Below, piece after piece: positions 10,164 to 22,034 of a DNA stretch of 64,000 nt (position 1 is the stretch's first letter; each line of letters begins with the position of its first letter). A program made the translations under genes and the position numbers. A model generated the notes under the pieces. The model was not told where the DNA came from. It ran no database searches and saw only the letters and a list, made by a program, of their open reading frames with translations. The stretch lies in assembly GCA_031772625.1 (NCBI GenBank), contig CM062816.1, forward strand, positions 629,230,992 through 629,294,991, written 5' to 3'. Source of the stretch: Pinus tabuliformis. Its lineage: Eukaryota > Streptophyta > Pinopsida > Pinales > Pinaceae.

Positions 10164-10178
10164 TTCTCCCACTTGACC
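10164..10178 (-). other. Polypurine tract of the copia element
   Basis: Read on the minus strand, TCAAGTGGGAGAA abuts the 3' LTR, as needed to prime plus-strand DNA synthesis. Confidence 0.8.
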
Positions 10179-10535
10179 CGACTATTCATAATATTAAGCG
10201 TTGAACATCATACTATGATAAATTGCTGAGAGTTATGGCGGTTGTGCACTATTAATTCAATGCATTCCCTTCCATATACTACAATACCAGCAATCCATCA
10301 ATTCATACTCATAATTTATATAAAACAACATAACGGTCCACATAATGTCTTATATCATAATGATTAAACATAATATCTTTATAAGACTTTCTCTTGTTTA
10401 AAATTACATAAAATACGTACTACTATATTAAAACAAGAGACACATAATTGTATATCAGAAACACATAAAAGAGCTCAGAATGTCACACATCAATTATTAT
10501 TAATACAGCCAAGACCCATTCTTTGAACATGTTCC

Positions 10536-11824
10536 TTAATTTGTCTTGGTTGTAACCCTTTCGTCAAAGGGTTTGCAATCATAAGTTATGTCTTGATGTG
10601 CATGATTGACACTCTTTGTTTCTGATACTGCTGCAGAGTTATCACAATAAATTTTCAGCGGCTTGCTAATGGTGTCGACAACCGCAAGTCCTGAAATAAA
10701 GTTCCGCAACCATAATGCATGAATTGTGGCTTCAAAACATGCCACAAATTCTGCCTCCATAGTGGATGAAGCAACGATAGTCTGTTTCGCACTTTTCCAT
10801 GATATGGCACCTTGAGCAAACATAAACAGGTAACCAAAAGTCGATTTTCTAGTATCGATGCATCCAGCAAAATCTGAATCTTTCATTTCAAAGTTCGTTG
10901 AGAGAAATTCCTTAGTCTCATGCAATATACTTAAATTATTTGCAGCAAGCAAGATGTCATCAACATAAAGGACCAGGAAAATAAACTTGCTCCCACTGGT
11001 CTTTTGGTATATACAGTGATCAACCGTATTTTCCTTAAAACCAAAAGATGTAATAATGGTATTGAACTTAATATACCATTGCCGGGATGCTTGTTTAAGC
11101 CCATATATTGACTTCTTAAGTTTACACACCAATTGTTCTTTACCTTCTACAGAAAAACCCTCAGGCTGATCCATATAAACATCCTCATCAAGATCTCCAT
11201 TCAACACCATCTTTCTGAGTGTAACCCTTAGCAACAAGTCTAGCTTTATACCGTTCGATATTACCACTAGAGTCGTGTTTGGTTTTAAAAAACCCATTTG
11301 CATCCGACTCTTTTACAGCCATGTGGTAACCCAACGAGATCCCAAACTTCATTATGTTGCATGGATTTCATTTCTTCTTTCATGGCATTAATCCATTCCT
11401 TTGACTCTTTACTTTCTACAGCATGTGAAAACGAAACTGGATCCTTATTGATTCCAATATCATAATCTGATTCTTGCATATAAACCACATAATCATTAGA
11501 AATAGCTGACCTACGATTTCTTTGAGGTCTTCTTAATGCTACTCGTTGTGGTTCATGCATATCAGTATTATGTAAGTCATTTCCTTCAGGAAGTACTTCT
11601 TCATTTATATGTTGTTCATTATCATCATGCTGTTCTACAACAGCTGGAACAACATTTGGAGTAATAGTAGATGGAGGAACTATTCTGGGCAATGTAACAT
11701 TTACCCTTGTTTCTTTTATTTCTACTATTTCTCTTCTACTACTCCCACTGACTTCACCATTCTGAATGAATCTTGCATTACCAGTTTCTACAATTCTTGG
11801 ACTATGATTAGGACAGTAAAACAC
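10536..11824 (-). pseudogene. Copia pol: reverse transcriptase and RNase H remnants
   Basis: Minus-strand segment 11824-11285 holds the acidic linker before RT and its start ([31 protein letters not shown]). Segment 11303-10536, in another frame, continues with the palm ([48 protein letters not shown]) and RNase H ([24 protein letters not shown]). The YVDD catalytic box is intact. However, the frame shifts near 11290, and an internal deletion joins NFEMKD directly to [15 protein letters not shown], removing the RT thumb and connection. Non-functional. Confidence 0.9.
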
Positions 11825-11894
11825 ATACGATTTTCACCTTTTTATCTAATTGCCTCTCAACTTCCTTTACAAACGTCTCAAGGAAATTCACAGA

Positions 11895-12285
11895 TTAAGA
11901 TTTTTCATGAAGCAAATAGACATAACCATAACGGGAAAAATCGTCAATGAAAGTGTTGAAATACTTTTCTCCATTAAAGGCTGGAGTGTCCATAGGTCCG
12001 CAAATATCAGTGTGTATTATTTCAAGAAGCTGGTTGCTTCTAGTGGCTCCTTTCTTATTATGTTTGGTTTGTTTACCTTTAATACAAGAAAGCAGAATTT
12101 TCATTCAACATGCTACGTTTACATCCAACATTATTTACTACATTCAACAAGGAATTCGCATAAGTGTTATTCAGTTTCAATTTATATAAACCATCAATTA
12201 GAATACCAGAACCAACATTATCAGTATTCTTATATAAATCAAAACAACCAGATCCAATCATACATCTAAAACCAGAAATATCCAA
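11895..12285 (-). pseudogene. Copia protease C-terminal / pre-integrase and integrase remnant
   Basis: Minus strand 12285-12079 gives CFDLYKNTDNVGSGILIDGL, typical of the segment before the GAG-pre-integrase domain. Then 12104-11895 gives the start of the integrase core (GATRSNQLLEIIHTDICGPM, FIDDFSRYGYVYLLHEKS). The first catalytic Asp (HTDICG) is present, but the HHCC zinc region and most of the core are deleted, and the two parts are in different frames. Confidence 0.85.
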
Positions 12286-12299
12286 TTTACTTGCGGAAA

Positions 12300-13087
12300 T
12301 AGGGTTTCTAGATAATGAAGGTACTTAGATAATGTCCTTTCTTTTTACAAAAATGACATTGAACATCCTTTAGTTCCTTCTTTTCCTTATCCTACCCATT
12401 CTTAGCAGGTGCCTTTTTCTTCTTGAAATGACTTGATTTTCCTTTCTTTTCTTTACCAGCTTTATTACTCACAAAACTTACTGAGTGATTCACTTGATTT
12501 TTCAACCGTCCTTCTTCCTGAACAAGTCTACTGGCCAATTCATTAACATTCCACTTATCCTTTATAGTGTTATAGTTAATCTGAAAAGGTCCATATTCAG
12601 AAGGTAGCGAGTTCAGGATGAACTGGACAAGAAAAGAATCCTCTACTGTAAGTCCCAGGGAGTTTAACCTTGCTGCAAGATTAGTCATCTCTATAATGTG
12701 CTCTTGCATAGTTCGCGACCCATCAAACTTCATGGTCGTGAGTTCTGCCATAAGAGTACCAGCGAGTGACTTATCAGCTGAATGAAAACGCTCTTCCACA
12801 GACTGCATATATTCCTTAGCACTTTCTGTTTGTGGAATTGTTGACTTGATGTTGTTAGCAACAGTCATCTTAATAAACATAAGGCTCAATCTGTTACTGC
12901 GTTCCCATGCTTTATGGTGTGATTTTTCTGCCTCAGTACTATCTCTTGTAAGAGTAGCAGGTTTATCCTCAAGGAGTGTCAAGTCAAGATCCTGAACACC
13001 TAAATGGAAATTGACTTGTTCTCTCCATTCAGAAAAATTAACACCAGTGAACAATGTAACAGATGAAGCATGTGTAAACTCCTGCAA
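12300..13087 (-). pseudogene. Copia gag (UBN2-type capsid plus degenerate zinc knuckle)
   Basis: An open frame of 231 residues from ATG at 13087 has the copia Gag fold sequence (FTGVNFSEWREQVNFHLGV, MAELTTMKFDGSRTMQEHI, QFILNSLPSEYG) and a basic tail. A TAG follows at 12392, then in the same frame a knuckle CHFCKKKGHYLSTF whose last Cys is Phe. The capsid part itself is uninterrupted. Normal role: RNA packaging into cytoplasmic particles. Confidence 0.9.
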
Positions 13088-14862
13088 ATGAAATAACTAT
13101 AAGCTCATAACTAACGCGATTCAGATGTAGACATAATAGTATAATATAGCACTCCTTTGGGTAGATACTATCTTATACTTAACATAATTAAATACCAAAA
13201 CATAAGTAGGTAACAAATATGTTCAATTAAATAGAACTGACATCTTTGGATGATCAATATTTATTTAATTAAAATATCTATTAAACCTCATCATGTCAAC
13301 TAGATATAGAACAAGACTTTCCTTTGGGTAAGTTCTCAGGTTCTATAATTAGTGACGCCAGTTTTTAATTGGTATTATTATAACTGGCAATTTCTATCAA
13401 TAATCATTATGTCACTTATGCACTAAATGATTATTCTGATTTTGACCACTTTGGTGATTAACAAAATCATAAATCTCATGTGCATAAACAATCATTAATG
13501 TATGCAAAACAATCATTCATAGAGCAATTACTTTTATGCCCAAATTTCAAACAATTATTTTGGATTTCCATTACTGGAAAGGCATACGAATGCGTCATTC
13601 AAACAACAGATTGGACATGCATTTCCGAAAAGGCATTCTTTATTTTGGTTTCATCAATTTAATTCAATACGAACTGTTCAAGTCTTTATTTTACGGCCTG
13701 GTGGAATGCGTGGACTTTTCAAATTCCTCTTGTCGGTGTTTAAGATTAAAGGTTTCGAAATCGGTACATGCTTGCCATTTCTTTAAACAATTTTCGGACT
13801 CATTCAAACAATTCGATTTAATGGAGAATTCCTTCTGTTATCATCATAAAAATAAAAAAAAAACTTGGCGTCCAAGTTAGTTTGACTGCTGACTGTGGCA
13901 GTTTCTTGAAAAACGAAACTCTTAAATTCTTACCCGACAAAGGAACATTATACCCCATGCCTAGTCCAGTCCACAGACTCTCACTTAGGTCCGACAATAT
14001 GAATCGTTCATTCCTATCTTAAACAAATTGTTGGAGGTTCTAGTCAAAGAGAAACATGAACTTGTCCGGCTGTCATAAGAATCCCATTATTTCCATCATG
14101 TGAACAAAGCGTATTGAATACGGTATGACAAAGTCCACTGGCAAAGCCATTTTCGGCCTCTGATTCGTGGAAAAGAAAAAGCAGAGAAATTGGGTAGACT
14201 GAGAAGTGATGGCGAGTGATCACGAGATATACATATCTCTCTTAAACATTACCGTCTCTTCCAATCCCGAAATGATCAGACGGGATATGCATATGGCTTG
14301 GCAGGTCATGGCGCTGCTCAGATATAGTAGCCATACACCGCATTCTCAACTTCTGCTGGAGGCCCGAAGGATTTTATACAAGGCTCGTGAGCCTAAAGAC
14401 GTCAAGACCGCTCTGGTTTGACCATATTGCGGGTGAAGGCCTGTCTTGGGAAATAAAATAGAAGAGTGAAGTTCTTGATTAAGACATAAATCCATACACA
14501 ACCGTATAGGCGACTGTTACAGTGCGCAGAGATTGTTGGGGCCACGTTGATATTATCATCAAAGATCGTGTTTCATCCAATAAATAGATTATAAGAGTAT
14601 CTCATCGATTATGTAGAGGCCAAGCTCCATTCCAGGAAAGTCAAAGAGGTCGATTGGGTTCAAGGAAGGCATAACCACCCCCGCCACAAAATTGCAGAGG
14701 GTAAATTTCATGGACGGACGGCTAGCCATCGGGATTCATAAGCATGCACAGGACTTGGTTAACAACGAAAGGTGAAACCCCCACAGTTTCCCGAAGGCTC
14801 AATCATATGAGTAAAGCACAGAACAGATCAATTACAATCATAGGAAATATTCAGTTATTGAT
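13088..14862 (-). other. Long leader of the copia element between primer site and gag
   Basis: About 1.8 kb, longer than the usual copia leader, with no copia domain. It includes a more GC-rich stretch at about 14040-14760 and an opposite-strand open frame at 14206-14421 (71 codons). Possible captured host sequence or a packaging/regulatory leader; neither is shown by sequence alone. Confidence 0.6.
14206..14421 (+). CDS. Unrecognised 71-codon open frame antisense in the copia leader
   Basis: Starts at tandem ATGs after a purine-rich stretch and encodes MMASDHEIYISLLNITVSSN near the start and LLLEARRILYKAREPKD near the end. It has no stop for 71 codons and a balanced composition unlike the surrounding AT-rich DNA. 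No domain is recognised. It could be a captured exon or chance. Confidence 0.25.
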   Translation: MMASDHEIYISLLNITVSSNPEMIRRDMHMAWQVMALLRYSSHTPHSQLLLEARRILYKAREPKDVKTALV

Positions 14863-14880
14863 TGTGGCTCTGATACCAAA
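14863..14880 (-). other. Primer-binding site (initiator tRNA-Met type) of the copia element
   Basis: Minus-strand TTTGGTATCAGAGCCACA directly follows the 5' LTR. TGGTATCAGAGC is the standard plant copia site complementary to the 3' end of initiator tRNA-Met. Confidence 0.95.
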
Positions 14881-15278
14881 TGTAAAAATCTTAAGTTACA
14901 ACCCAAAGATTATCAATACCAAATATTTCACTGACAAACTTAATATGATCTTTGTTTAAGATGACATACCTTTATTAACAGCGGAAGAATTAATGGCTGC
15001 CATCTTCTGTCTTCTTCTCAGAATTCGGTTTCTCTCCTCTTGCCCTCACTTCCTTTATGTGCTTCTTGATGGAGAAGAATGCAACTCTTGTGTGTGGGAG
15101 AGAGAGGACCCAATCCTTTATATATTATTTAACTCTAATCCGGTACGTCCATCATATACCAATTCAACGCTTAAGATCTAATGCTTTAATGCTTTAATGC
15201 TTAGATCGGGTCACATTAAGATTAGAAACTGCTTTAACGTTAAAAGCATTTGCTGTTTCCAATAGCAGATTTCTAACA
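14881..15278 (-). repeat. 5' LTR of the copia element
   Basis: 398-bp partner of 9767-10163, bounded TG...CA and followed by the target duplicate ATAAC. Confidence 0.95.
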
Positions 15279-15581
15279 ATAACTTCATGGCGGAATCTAC
15301 ACACATTTGCGTGGGACGAATTTGAACTTTATCTCCTTTTCCAATTTATCATTTCAATTAATTAACATCCACATAGAAACAACAACTTTCCAAATTATCT
15401 AATCTGATTTCCAACCTAATCTTTCACTCAATTAAATTTAGTGTACTTTGCTATTATTACATATAACCATAAACCTAATCCTTACAGATTAATGTGAGCT
15501 GAAGAATTTTAAAATATGTAAAGGATTAGGCTTGTCTGATTTGAAAGTTAATATGAGTTAAATAAACTTTGATTCATGTAG

Positions 15582-15690
15582 ACTTTTCGGCGCCCATAAA
15601 ACAACCGTTTAGTGCCGAGCATAGCCGATATGCTTAGTTTGCTAACTGAGGTAGCAATCCAGATCTCAGAGGAGAAAATGACATGGACAA
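15582..15690 (+). repeat. Orphan copy of the AP2/ERF 5' leader
   Basis: Matches 7379-7490 with moderate divergence (ACAACCGTTTAGTGCCGAGC and GAGGTAGCAATCCAGATCTC). After AGGAGAAAATGACATGGAC the similarity ends and no AP2 coding sequence follows. It is a promoter/leader fragment without a gene, about 8.1 kb from the intact leader, 5.5 kb of which is the copia insertion. Confidence 0.75.
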
Positions 15691-16708
15691 TGTGGTATTA
15701 TTGAGAGTATCCACTGAGGCACTCATCGGACTCGACCGGTGGCCCGTGTTAGTCGCAGATGATTATTTTTATTTGAAAATGATTTTTCTTTATTAAAAAC
15801 GCAATCGGTTGGTTGACCGTATTACTTCATTTGAAAGATAAGGCAATTACTTGCGGCCTCTTGCGTCTATTCCGCATCCCGTGGAGTTTGAACAACTTAT
15901 ATGACGCTAAGGTGCCGATGTTTGGAGAACGCTTACCATTATTATTTGTTGGTGGCTGTTTTATATGGTAATTTTTAGGATGTTATCTTATCATAAACTT
16001 GTTAAGTCGCATAAACTAGTTACTAGTAGATATGTAAATCTCGTAGTATAGTTTTGTTTTAGTAGTAATTAATAAATTTACATATGAAGTTTCTAAATTC
16101 ATTTATTGTTCCTTAAAATTATGGTGAGTATTACTATTTTGGTGAGTAGTAATAGAAGGTATATAATTGTATGAAGTAATTTTAAGTATATTTACTTATA
16201 TCTTATTCAAATATACATAGTTATAAATTTGCATAAATATAGATAATGGTGAGAAATAACTCTAAATAAGCATATTTATTTATATCTTATTTTTATTTAT
16301 TATGAAAAATAAGAAATCAGAGTATAAATATTTAAAAACCATTCACAAATCATTGCAAAAAACAGATTACTACATGATATTATATTGTGCAAAAACAACT
16401 AAATTATAGATTGAAATTTATTATAATTATATATTTTTTTTTAATAAATCTAATAATTTAAAAAATATTTAAATATTTAAAAACATTTTTTAATAAAATT
16501 GAAAGATAAATATTTAATTTTTATAATTAAATATTATATGTGTATAAGCTAATAGTAAACTAATAAGCCAAAAGAAAAATAGATATTACTAAAATGAAGA
16601 AAAAGGGATATCAAAATTAATTTATTAAATGTTTAATATCATTATTTCTTATTTTATTTGATACCATTTATTTTTGTATGTTTATCTTCATTATCATTGA
16701 GCTACCAA

Positions 16709-16709
<1 letters not shown>

Positions 16710-16757
<48 letters not shown>
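16710..16757. repeat. (AT)n microsatellite
   Basis: About 24 uninterrupted AT dinucleotides. Confidence 0.97.
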
Positions 16758-16762
<5 letters not shown>

Positions 16763-19727
16763 ATAGAATTCTATTTTAAAATATGTTAGGTTCAAAAGAA
16801 TATTAAGTTTTTGAAATGCTAACCATCATAATATATTTCAGATTGAAATATTAATATTTTTATTATAAAATCAATATGAAAGTGTAGGAGGATATAAGAA
16901 ATATGGAAGAAAGTCTCATTATCAATTTAGGTCTCTGGAGTTTTGGTGTTTAGAATTGATTTGCAGAATTTCTGGAACTATCACCCATATGCCCCTAGTG
17001 TAAAAGGATACACCCATACATTCATAGTGTAAAGGATACAAGCAATATGAAAGCAAGTCCCATCACAACTCTAACTTCTGGAGCTTTGGTGTTTGGCATC
17101 TATTTGCATAATCCCACCCATGTATAAAATAAGTTAATAAATTTTGATATTATTATAATTTTTATAAATTTAAGAAAAAACAAACTTATTCAACACTATT
17201 AACTCTTAAAAAAAGCTTGAATTGCTAAAATAAGTAATATTAAATCTAAAAAAAAGCTTGAATTGCTAAAATAAAATATTACTTAGATACTAATGTTTAT
17301 GTTTCCTTGATTTACTAAAGAATTTGAAATTATAATGAATAATTTATATTATGCCGAGAAAATAAAACATTAGGACATATTCATATAGTTAATTTGATGG
17401 ATGTATATGCTATTAAGTTGGAATTTGGAAAAAAATGGCACATAAAAGGATGAAACATATTGATATAAGTAATTTATCATAAAAATATTTTATCTATAAA
17501 ATTGTATATGACACATGTAGTTGGTTATAGTTTAGGTTATAAATAGTATTTTTAAGAAGGAAATTAGGTCGGATGATTATATGAATGTTGTGAAGAAGAT
17601 TTCAAATGTAGCTACGTCAAGAATATTATTTGTAAAGGAAGAAAATAGGTTAAATAATAATAATTCTCAAAATTTAATTAGTATTATCAATAAAGAAATT
17701 AGGTTGGTTGAATACATGAGTGTTCTGAAAAAGAGTCATGGGAACTACTTGTATAGTATTTTTAAATGAAGAAAAAAAGCTAGGCAAGAAGAAATTCAAA
17801 TGATTTCAAAAAAAATATTTTAGGAAAACTTTAAATTGAGAAAATTGTTAAAGAAATGTATAGATAATGAATGACAAATGAAAGAGGAAGCTAAGAGAAA
17901 TTCTAAAATAGATAGTGACTAAGAAAGAAAATAGGGGGCGTTGTTCATATATTATGTAATTAGTGATGGCAAGCATGGGAATTTATTTTGATTGTGAGAG
18001 AAAAATAAAAATGACATATAACTTATGCATAGGGTTATGAGTTTGCATAAATAATTAGTCCAAGGTATATGCTCTTTTACAAGACCTATATTAGTAAATG
18101 TAAATATTGTAAGAATTAGATTATCATTGGCCTCAAGTGAAATAATTATCCTAATGACCTCAAAATAGACTCCTTCCGATAGTTAGATAACATTTTTCAT
18201 AATAAGGATTCAAAATAAGAATCTCGTATTAGATAAGGTCTAATTCCTCTATGCATTAGAAAACATAAACTACAAGATGAAGATACATCACACAAATGAA
18301 GCAATCAATCAAATTGTTAGAGTTCTTTTAAAAAATGGGGTCACATTTTCTCAAGGCATCTAGTAACCCTATTTCTATTTTATTAATCATGAAAATTTAC
18401 AATAAATTTCATAAAAAATAAATGTCATGTGAACTTGGTTGTTCTTGGATGTTGATCAAAGGAATACATTATGAATAGACTTGTTCTAGAATTAATTTCT
18501 AGTAGGCATATTGAGTATTTTAGAATATCTTATAAAGATTTAGGTGGGATAATTTCACATTACATGGTTGGTTTCAGAAAAATTGTATACCGGTGGAATA
18601 CTGGTTTCCTTCCTAGTAAGGCTCATTATCTCTATCTTGTATGTGTTTTGGAACTTTCAGCCTTTGAAAAACATTTTAATGGTCTTGTGGTGCTCTATGA
18701 TTTCTTTATTATTGAATATCGTGCTTATATTGTGTTTGGAGTTTTGGTGTTTCTCTAATTTTAGTATTTTGAACGGTGTTTATTGTTTTAGAACTATAAA
18801 TTTTAGTGGCCTAGGATTGGGGTTTTGTAAAGTTTTAGTGTTTCTATGTTTATTTGATGATTGGTATGATATATGTTAGTGATGTATGGTTTGTAGTGTT
18901 AATTTTTATTTTTATTTTTATTTTTTAAGAACTCCAATCTTGAATTACCTTGTTTTTCCCATGTTGGTTCATTTCTTGGTGTAGGATCATCATAAACTAA
19001 AGACCTAGGTCATATGTTGATTCTCATTGATACAATATAATTTAAGGTTTTTTATAAACCAATAATGTCCATGGAAATGGACATTAATACAAGTCTAAGA
19101 ATTATATGGTTATGAATATCTTTCATATAGGGAAGCAAAAAATATAAATGTTGGGAAATATAATGTTTCACGTTAGGAAATATAATTTGCAACCTTAGTA
19201 AAGTTCTTACAGTGCTACCTCTAATCATTCAACCTAGGAATATATCAAAGAATAAGATAAGACATTTGCATCAAATTATAGAATAAATAAACTTGGGAAA
19301 CCAATATTACCACCTTACTATATATAATATATAATTTAAGATGTTTGTAACAATCATATAAAACAATCCAACTAGTAAAAAAAATTCATCCCCATACATA
19401 AATCATGGAGCAATAAAATTGAATACTTCTATACCAAAATTGATCCCAAAGGTAATTCACCCTTGAGATTTCTCATTTAATACATATTCATATTTTTTCC
19501 ATGGTAAAAATAAAGATAAGTTTTTTGATTGTAGATACGTTAACAATAGATATTGAGGTAAAAATAAAAATAAGTTTTTGGATGGTAGACACGTCAAAAA
19601 TAGATATTTAAAACTTTAAGGAATTTATCTTATAACAAAAAATCTTTAATTCCCTATTTTTATTTCAAACAAGAATGAAACATAAATCTCACGGCCAACA
19701 ATATTTAATATTTATATGAAATACTTC

Positions 19728-19760
<33 letters not shown>

Positions 19761-19771
19761 TAAATAAATAA
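19728..19771. repeat. Compound (TA)n (AAAT)n microsatellite
   Basis: About 11 TA units followed by five AAAT units. Confidence 0.95.
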
Positions 19772-20018
19772 GAGTAAGTAAGAATTCTATTAAATTATAT
19801 TACTTTATTAGAAAATTACGATATATTTTTCAATATATTTATAATCTTACGATGAAAAAAATGGTGAAAATTTGTGAAGATATATTTGAATTGTTTTATA
19901 ATTAAATAATATTAATTTATAATTTTATTTTTTATTATTATATATTATTTTTTAATTTACATAATTGTTTAAATTTATAAAGATTTATTTTAATTTTGTA
20001 TTTACTAAATGTAAGATA

Positions 20019-20234
20019 TCAAATCTAACATATAATTTTGTTTTCTAAGTATAATTTAAGTGTAAATTTCATATTAAATATAAAATTATTACACATCTCA
20101 TTTATTTTGAAAAATACATTAATAGTGTATTTAGTGTATTTTTCAAAATAAATGAGATGTGTAATAATTTTATATTTAATATGAAATTTACACTTAAATT
20201 ATACCTAGAAAACAAAATTATATGTTAGATTTGA
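20019..20234. repeat. Near-perfect ~216-bp inverted repeat (MITE-like or hairpin-RNA candidate)
   Basis: Arms of about 101 bp (20019-20119 and 20135-20234) are reverse complements with one clear mismatch (TTCTAAGTA versus TTCTAGGTA partner) and a loop of about 15 bases. The outer ends read TCAAATCTAACATAT and its complement. There is no protein coding. A MITE is likeliest; a young microRNA or siRNA hairpin locus is the alternative. Confidence 0.9.
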
Positions 20235-20946
20235 CATTGTTGTCCTTCTCATTGTAGCCACTGGTGATTTCGGGCACATGGGCACTGGAGTCTCGTTGTT
20301 TATCAATTGTAATACAGAGAAAGGAAGCCTAGGAATCACTGTATGAGAGCCTGCATAACGAATTCCAATTATTAAGAAATAATTATCTTTTTAATTTTAT
20401 TGAAAGGAAGTTAGCTTGCTTGTTATCTCTTGAGAAATATCACATTTGCCTTCTTGTGTGTGAAAAATTATAACAATCAAGGTGGTTCTATGGGAAAAAG
20501 TAAGTATTATTGCTATTAATCTTTTGCATAAAGACGAATAACTTGCTGGAGAAGAACCCTGCATGTAAAAAGAATGAAAAATCAAAATAAAGAAACTAAT
20601 TTATTTTGTTATTAGGTCTAGACATTTAGAGCAGGTAGAAAAGAATAATATTATGTGAAATTTCTTGAAAAATAAATTTAAGTTTTAAGGTAAGAAAACT
20701 AGATGCTATGTATTGTAATTCTTGAAAACGAAATATGTGTTTGTATATATAGTTATTATCCTTTTAATTTATGTAAAAAACAAATATGTATTTGTATGTA
20801 AGAAATAACCGTGGTTATGATTTTTTTTAAAAAGAATATATGCATGAAAAAATACTAGTATTTTTTCATGTACATTAGATAGCTAATGTGTCAGTTTTTT
20901 TTGGAAAAGAATGGGTTGTTTTCTGTCAAATTATTTGTGTTATATC

Positions 20947-20969
20947 TATATATATATATATATATATAT
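20947..20969. repeat. (TA)n microsatellite
   Basis: About 11 TA units. Confidence 0.9.
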
Positions 20970-21423
20970 GCAGAGGAGAATATAATGATTGTGTTAGGAG
21001 AAATATGAATTTGCATGTAGAAAAAAATAATTGTTATGTTAGATTTTTTTAAATAAACAAGTAATTGCATGTAATAAATAAGTTAACTTTCATGTGGAAA
21101 AGTACATGTATATGCATGCAAGAATTAGTAATTACCACATTAGCTTTCTTTTAGAATAGAGTATGATTTGCATGCACAAGAGTAGTATCTATTATGTTAG
21201 CTTTCTCTTGGAAAGGGATATGCATTTGCCCGCACAATAATAATATCTACTATGTTGGAAAGATTACATAGTTTCATGCATAAAGAAATAGATGAGGGGC
21301 TATATTCTTTTGAATAAGTTTATCTAATTACATGCAAGAAAATCAAAGTTTAGATGCTAGTATCCTTTAAAATAAAATGGATAGTTGTAGTGGTTTTCCT
21401 TTGGAGAAGAATAATATTAATGT

Positions 21424-21610
21424 GAGGGGTGGCAGGATGGGGAAGGGTTCTTTGTAATCCCAAATGAATAATAGTAGATAAGTATGCATGAGGACTTAGT
21501 ATCAAAACCAACAACCAAGTGGGAGTTTATATTTTGTATATGGGACTCCTTCTAGCCAAGAAGTGGGGAGTTAAATGCATCATAATCCTAGGTGACACCT
21601 ATATTATTAT
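21424..21610 (+). pseudogene. LINE-type RNase H relic
   Basis: One plus-strand frame gives GVAGWGRVLCNP, then after stops KTNNQVGVYILYMGLLLAKK and WGVKCIIILGDT. This matches the RNase H core of plant LINEs (G-AG-GG-L, TNNQAE-YAL-GLLLAK, LGDS) with GDS changed to GDT and the catalytic Glu of NQAE missing. It is also similar in pattern to 4310-4530 but clearly not the same copy. No RT is seen upstream. Confidence 0.65.
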
Positions 21611-22034
21611 TATAAACCTAAACATATCTTCCCCTGCTCAAGACAACCCTCTAAACCAGACCCTTTGCCATGCTCAAGTATTCTTCAATATTTCAAGCTT
21701 GGCACATCCTCTGAAACCTTAATACATAAGCTGATCTAAAGGCAAAAAAAGCTTGTTGTTTATTTGAGGGAAAATTAGAAATTAATGGGGCTCCTAGCCT
21801 TAGCCCTATACCCTAACCCTTCCCTCTGACTAGCCTCCCTATGTACCCCTGTTATCCATTCTCTTATCCCTGAATAAAAAAGAATGTTTTAGGTGTTCTT
21901 GTCATCCCTTGTCACTCCTAAAATGTTGACAACATGATTTTTCACTATTCTCCTCTGTTCATTAGTATGATGACACCTGTCCCCACTCCCTTTCCATGCG
22001 ATGCACAAGATCCCATCCACATGATACTATATGA

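Larger units (their letters stand above)
9767..15278 (-). mobile_element. Ty1/copia LTR retrotransposon, full-length with defective coding region
   Basis: Two LTRs of 397 and 398 bp begin TGTAAAAATC and end TTCTAACA. The 5-bp target duplication ATAAC is perfect (9762-9766 and 15279-15283). The primer site next to the right LTR and the purine tract next to the left LTR show minus-strand orientation. Order on the minus strand is 5' LTR, ~1.8 kb leader, gag, protease/integrase remnants, RT-RNase H, 3' LTR, which is copia order. Stops and internal deletions in integrase and RT mean it needs helper proteins. The LTRs differ by only a few substitutions and two short indels, so it is the youngest intact insertion seen here. 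Confidence 0.95.
15691..20018. other. AT-rich intergenic DNA with simple repeats, no gene seen
   Basis: Long AT-rich stretch. Open frames such as 18471-18758 and 18568-18879 are Leu/Phe/Ile-rich products of T-rich DNA. A ~26-bp motif (AAAAAAGCTTGAATTGCTAAA) occurs twice near 17210 and 17250. A paired stretch (GTATAGTATTTTTAA...AAGAAA) recurs at 17545 and 17750. Confidence 0.6.

Noticed and set aside
18471-18879. Hydrophobic open frames resembling membrane proteins
   Set aside because: T-rich DNA translates to Leu/Phe/Ile by default; no start context, neighbours or repeats support a gene.
20235-20400. Short protein-like reading (ATGDFGHMGTGVSLFINCNT) after the hairpin
   Set aside because: Under 40 codons, no splice signals or family that I can name; left unannotated.
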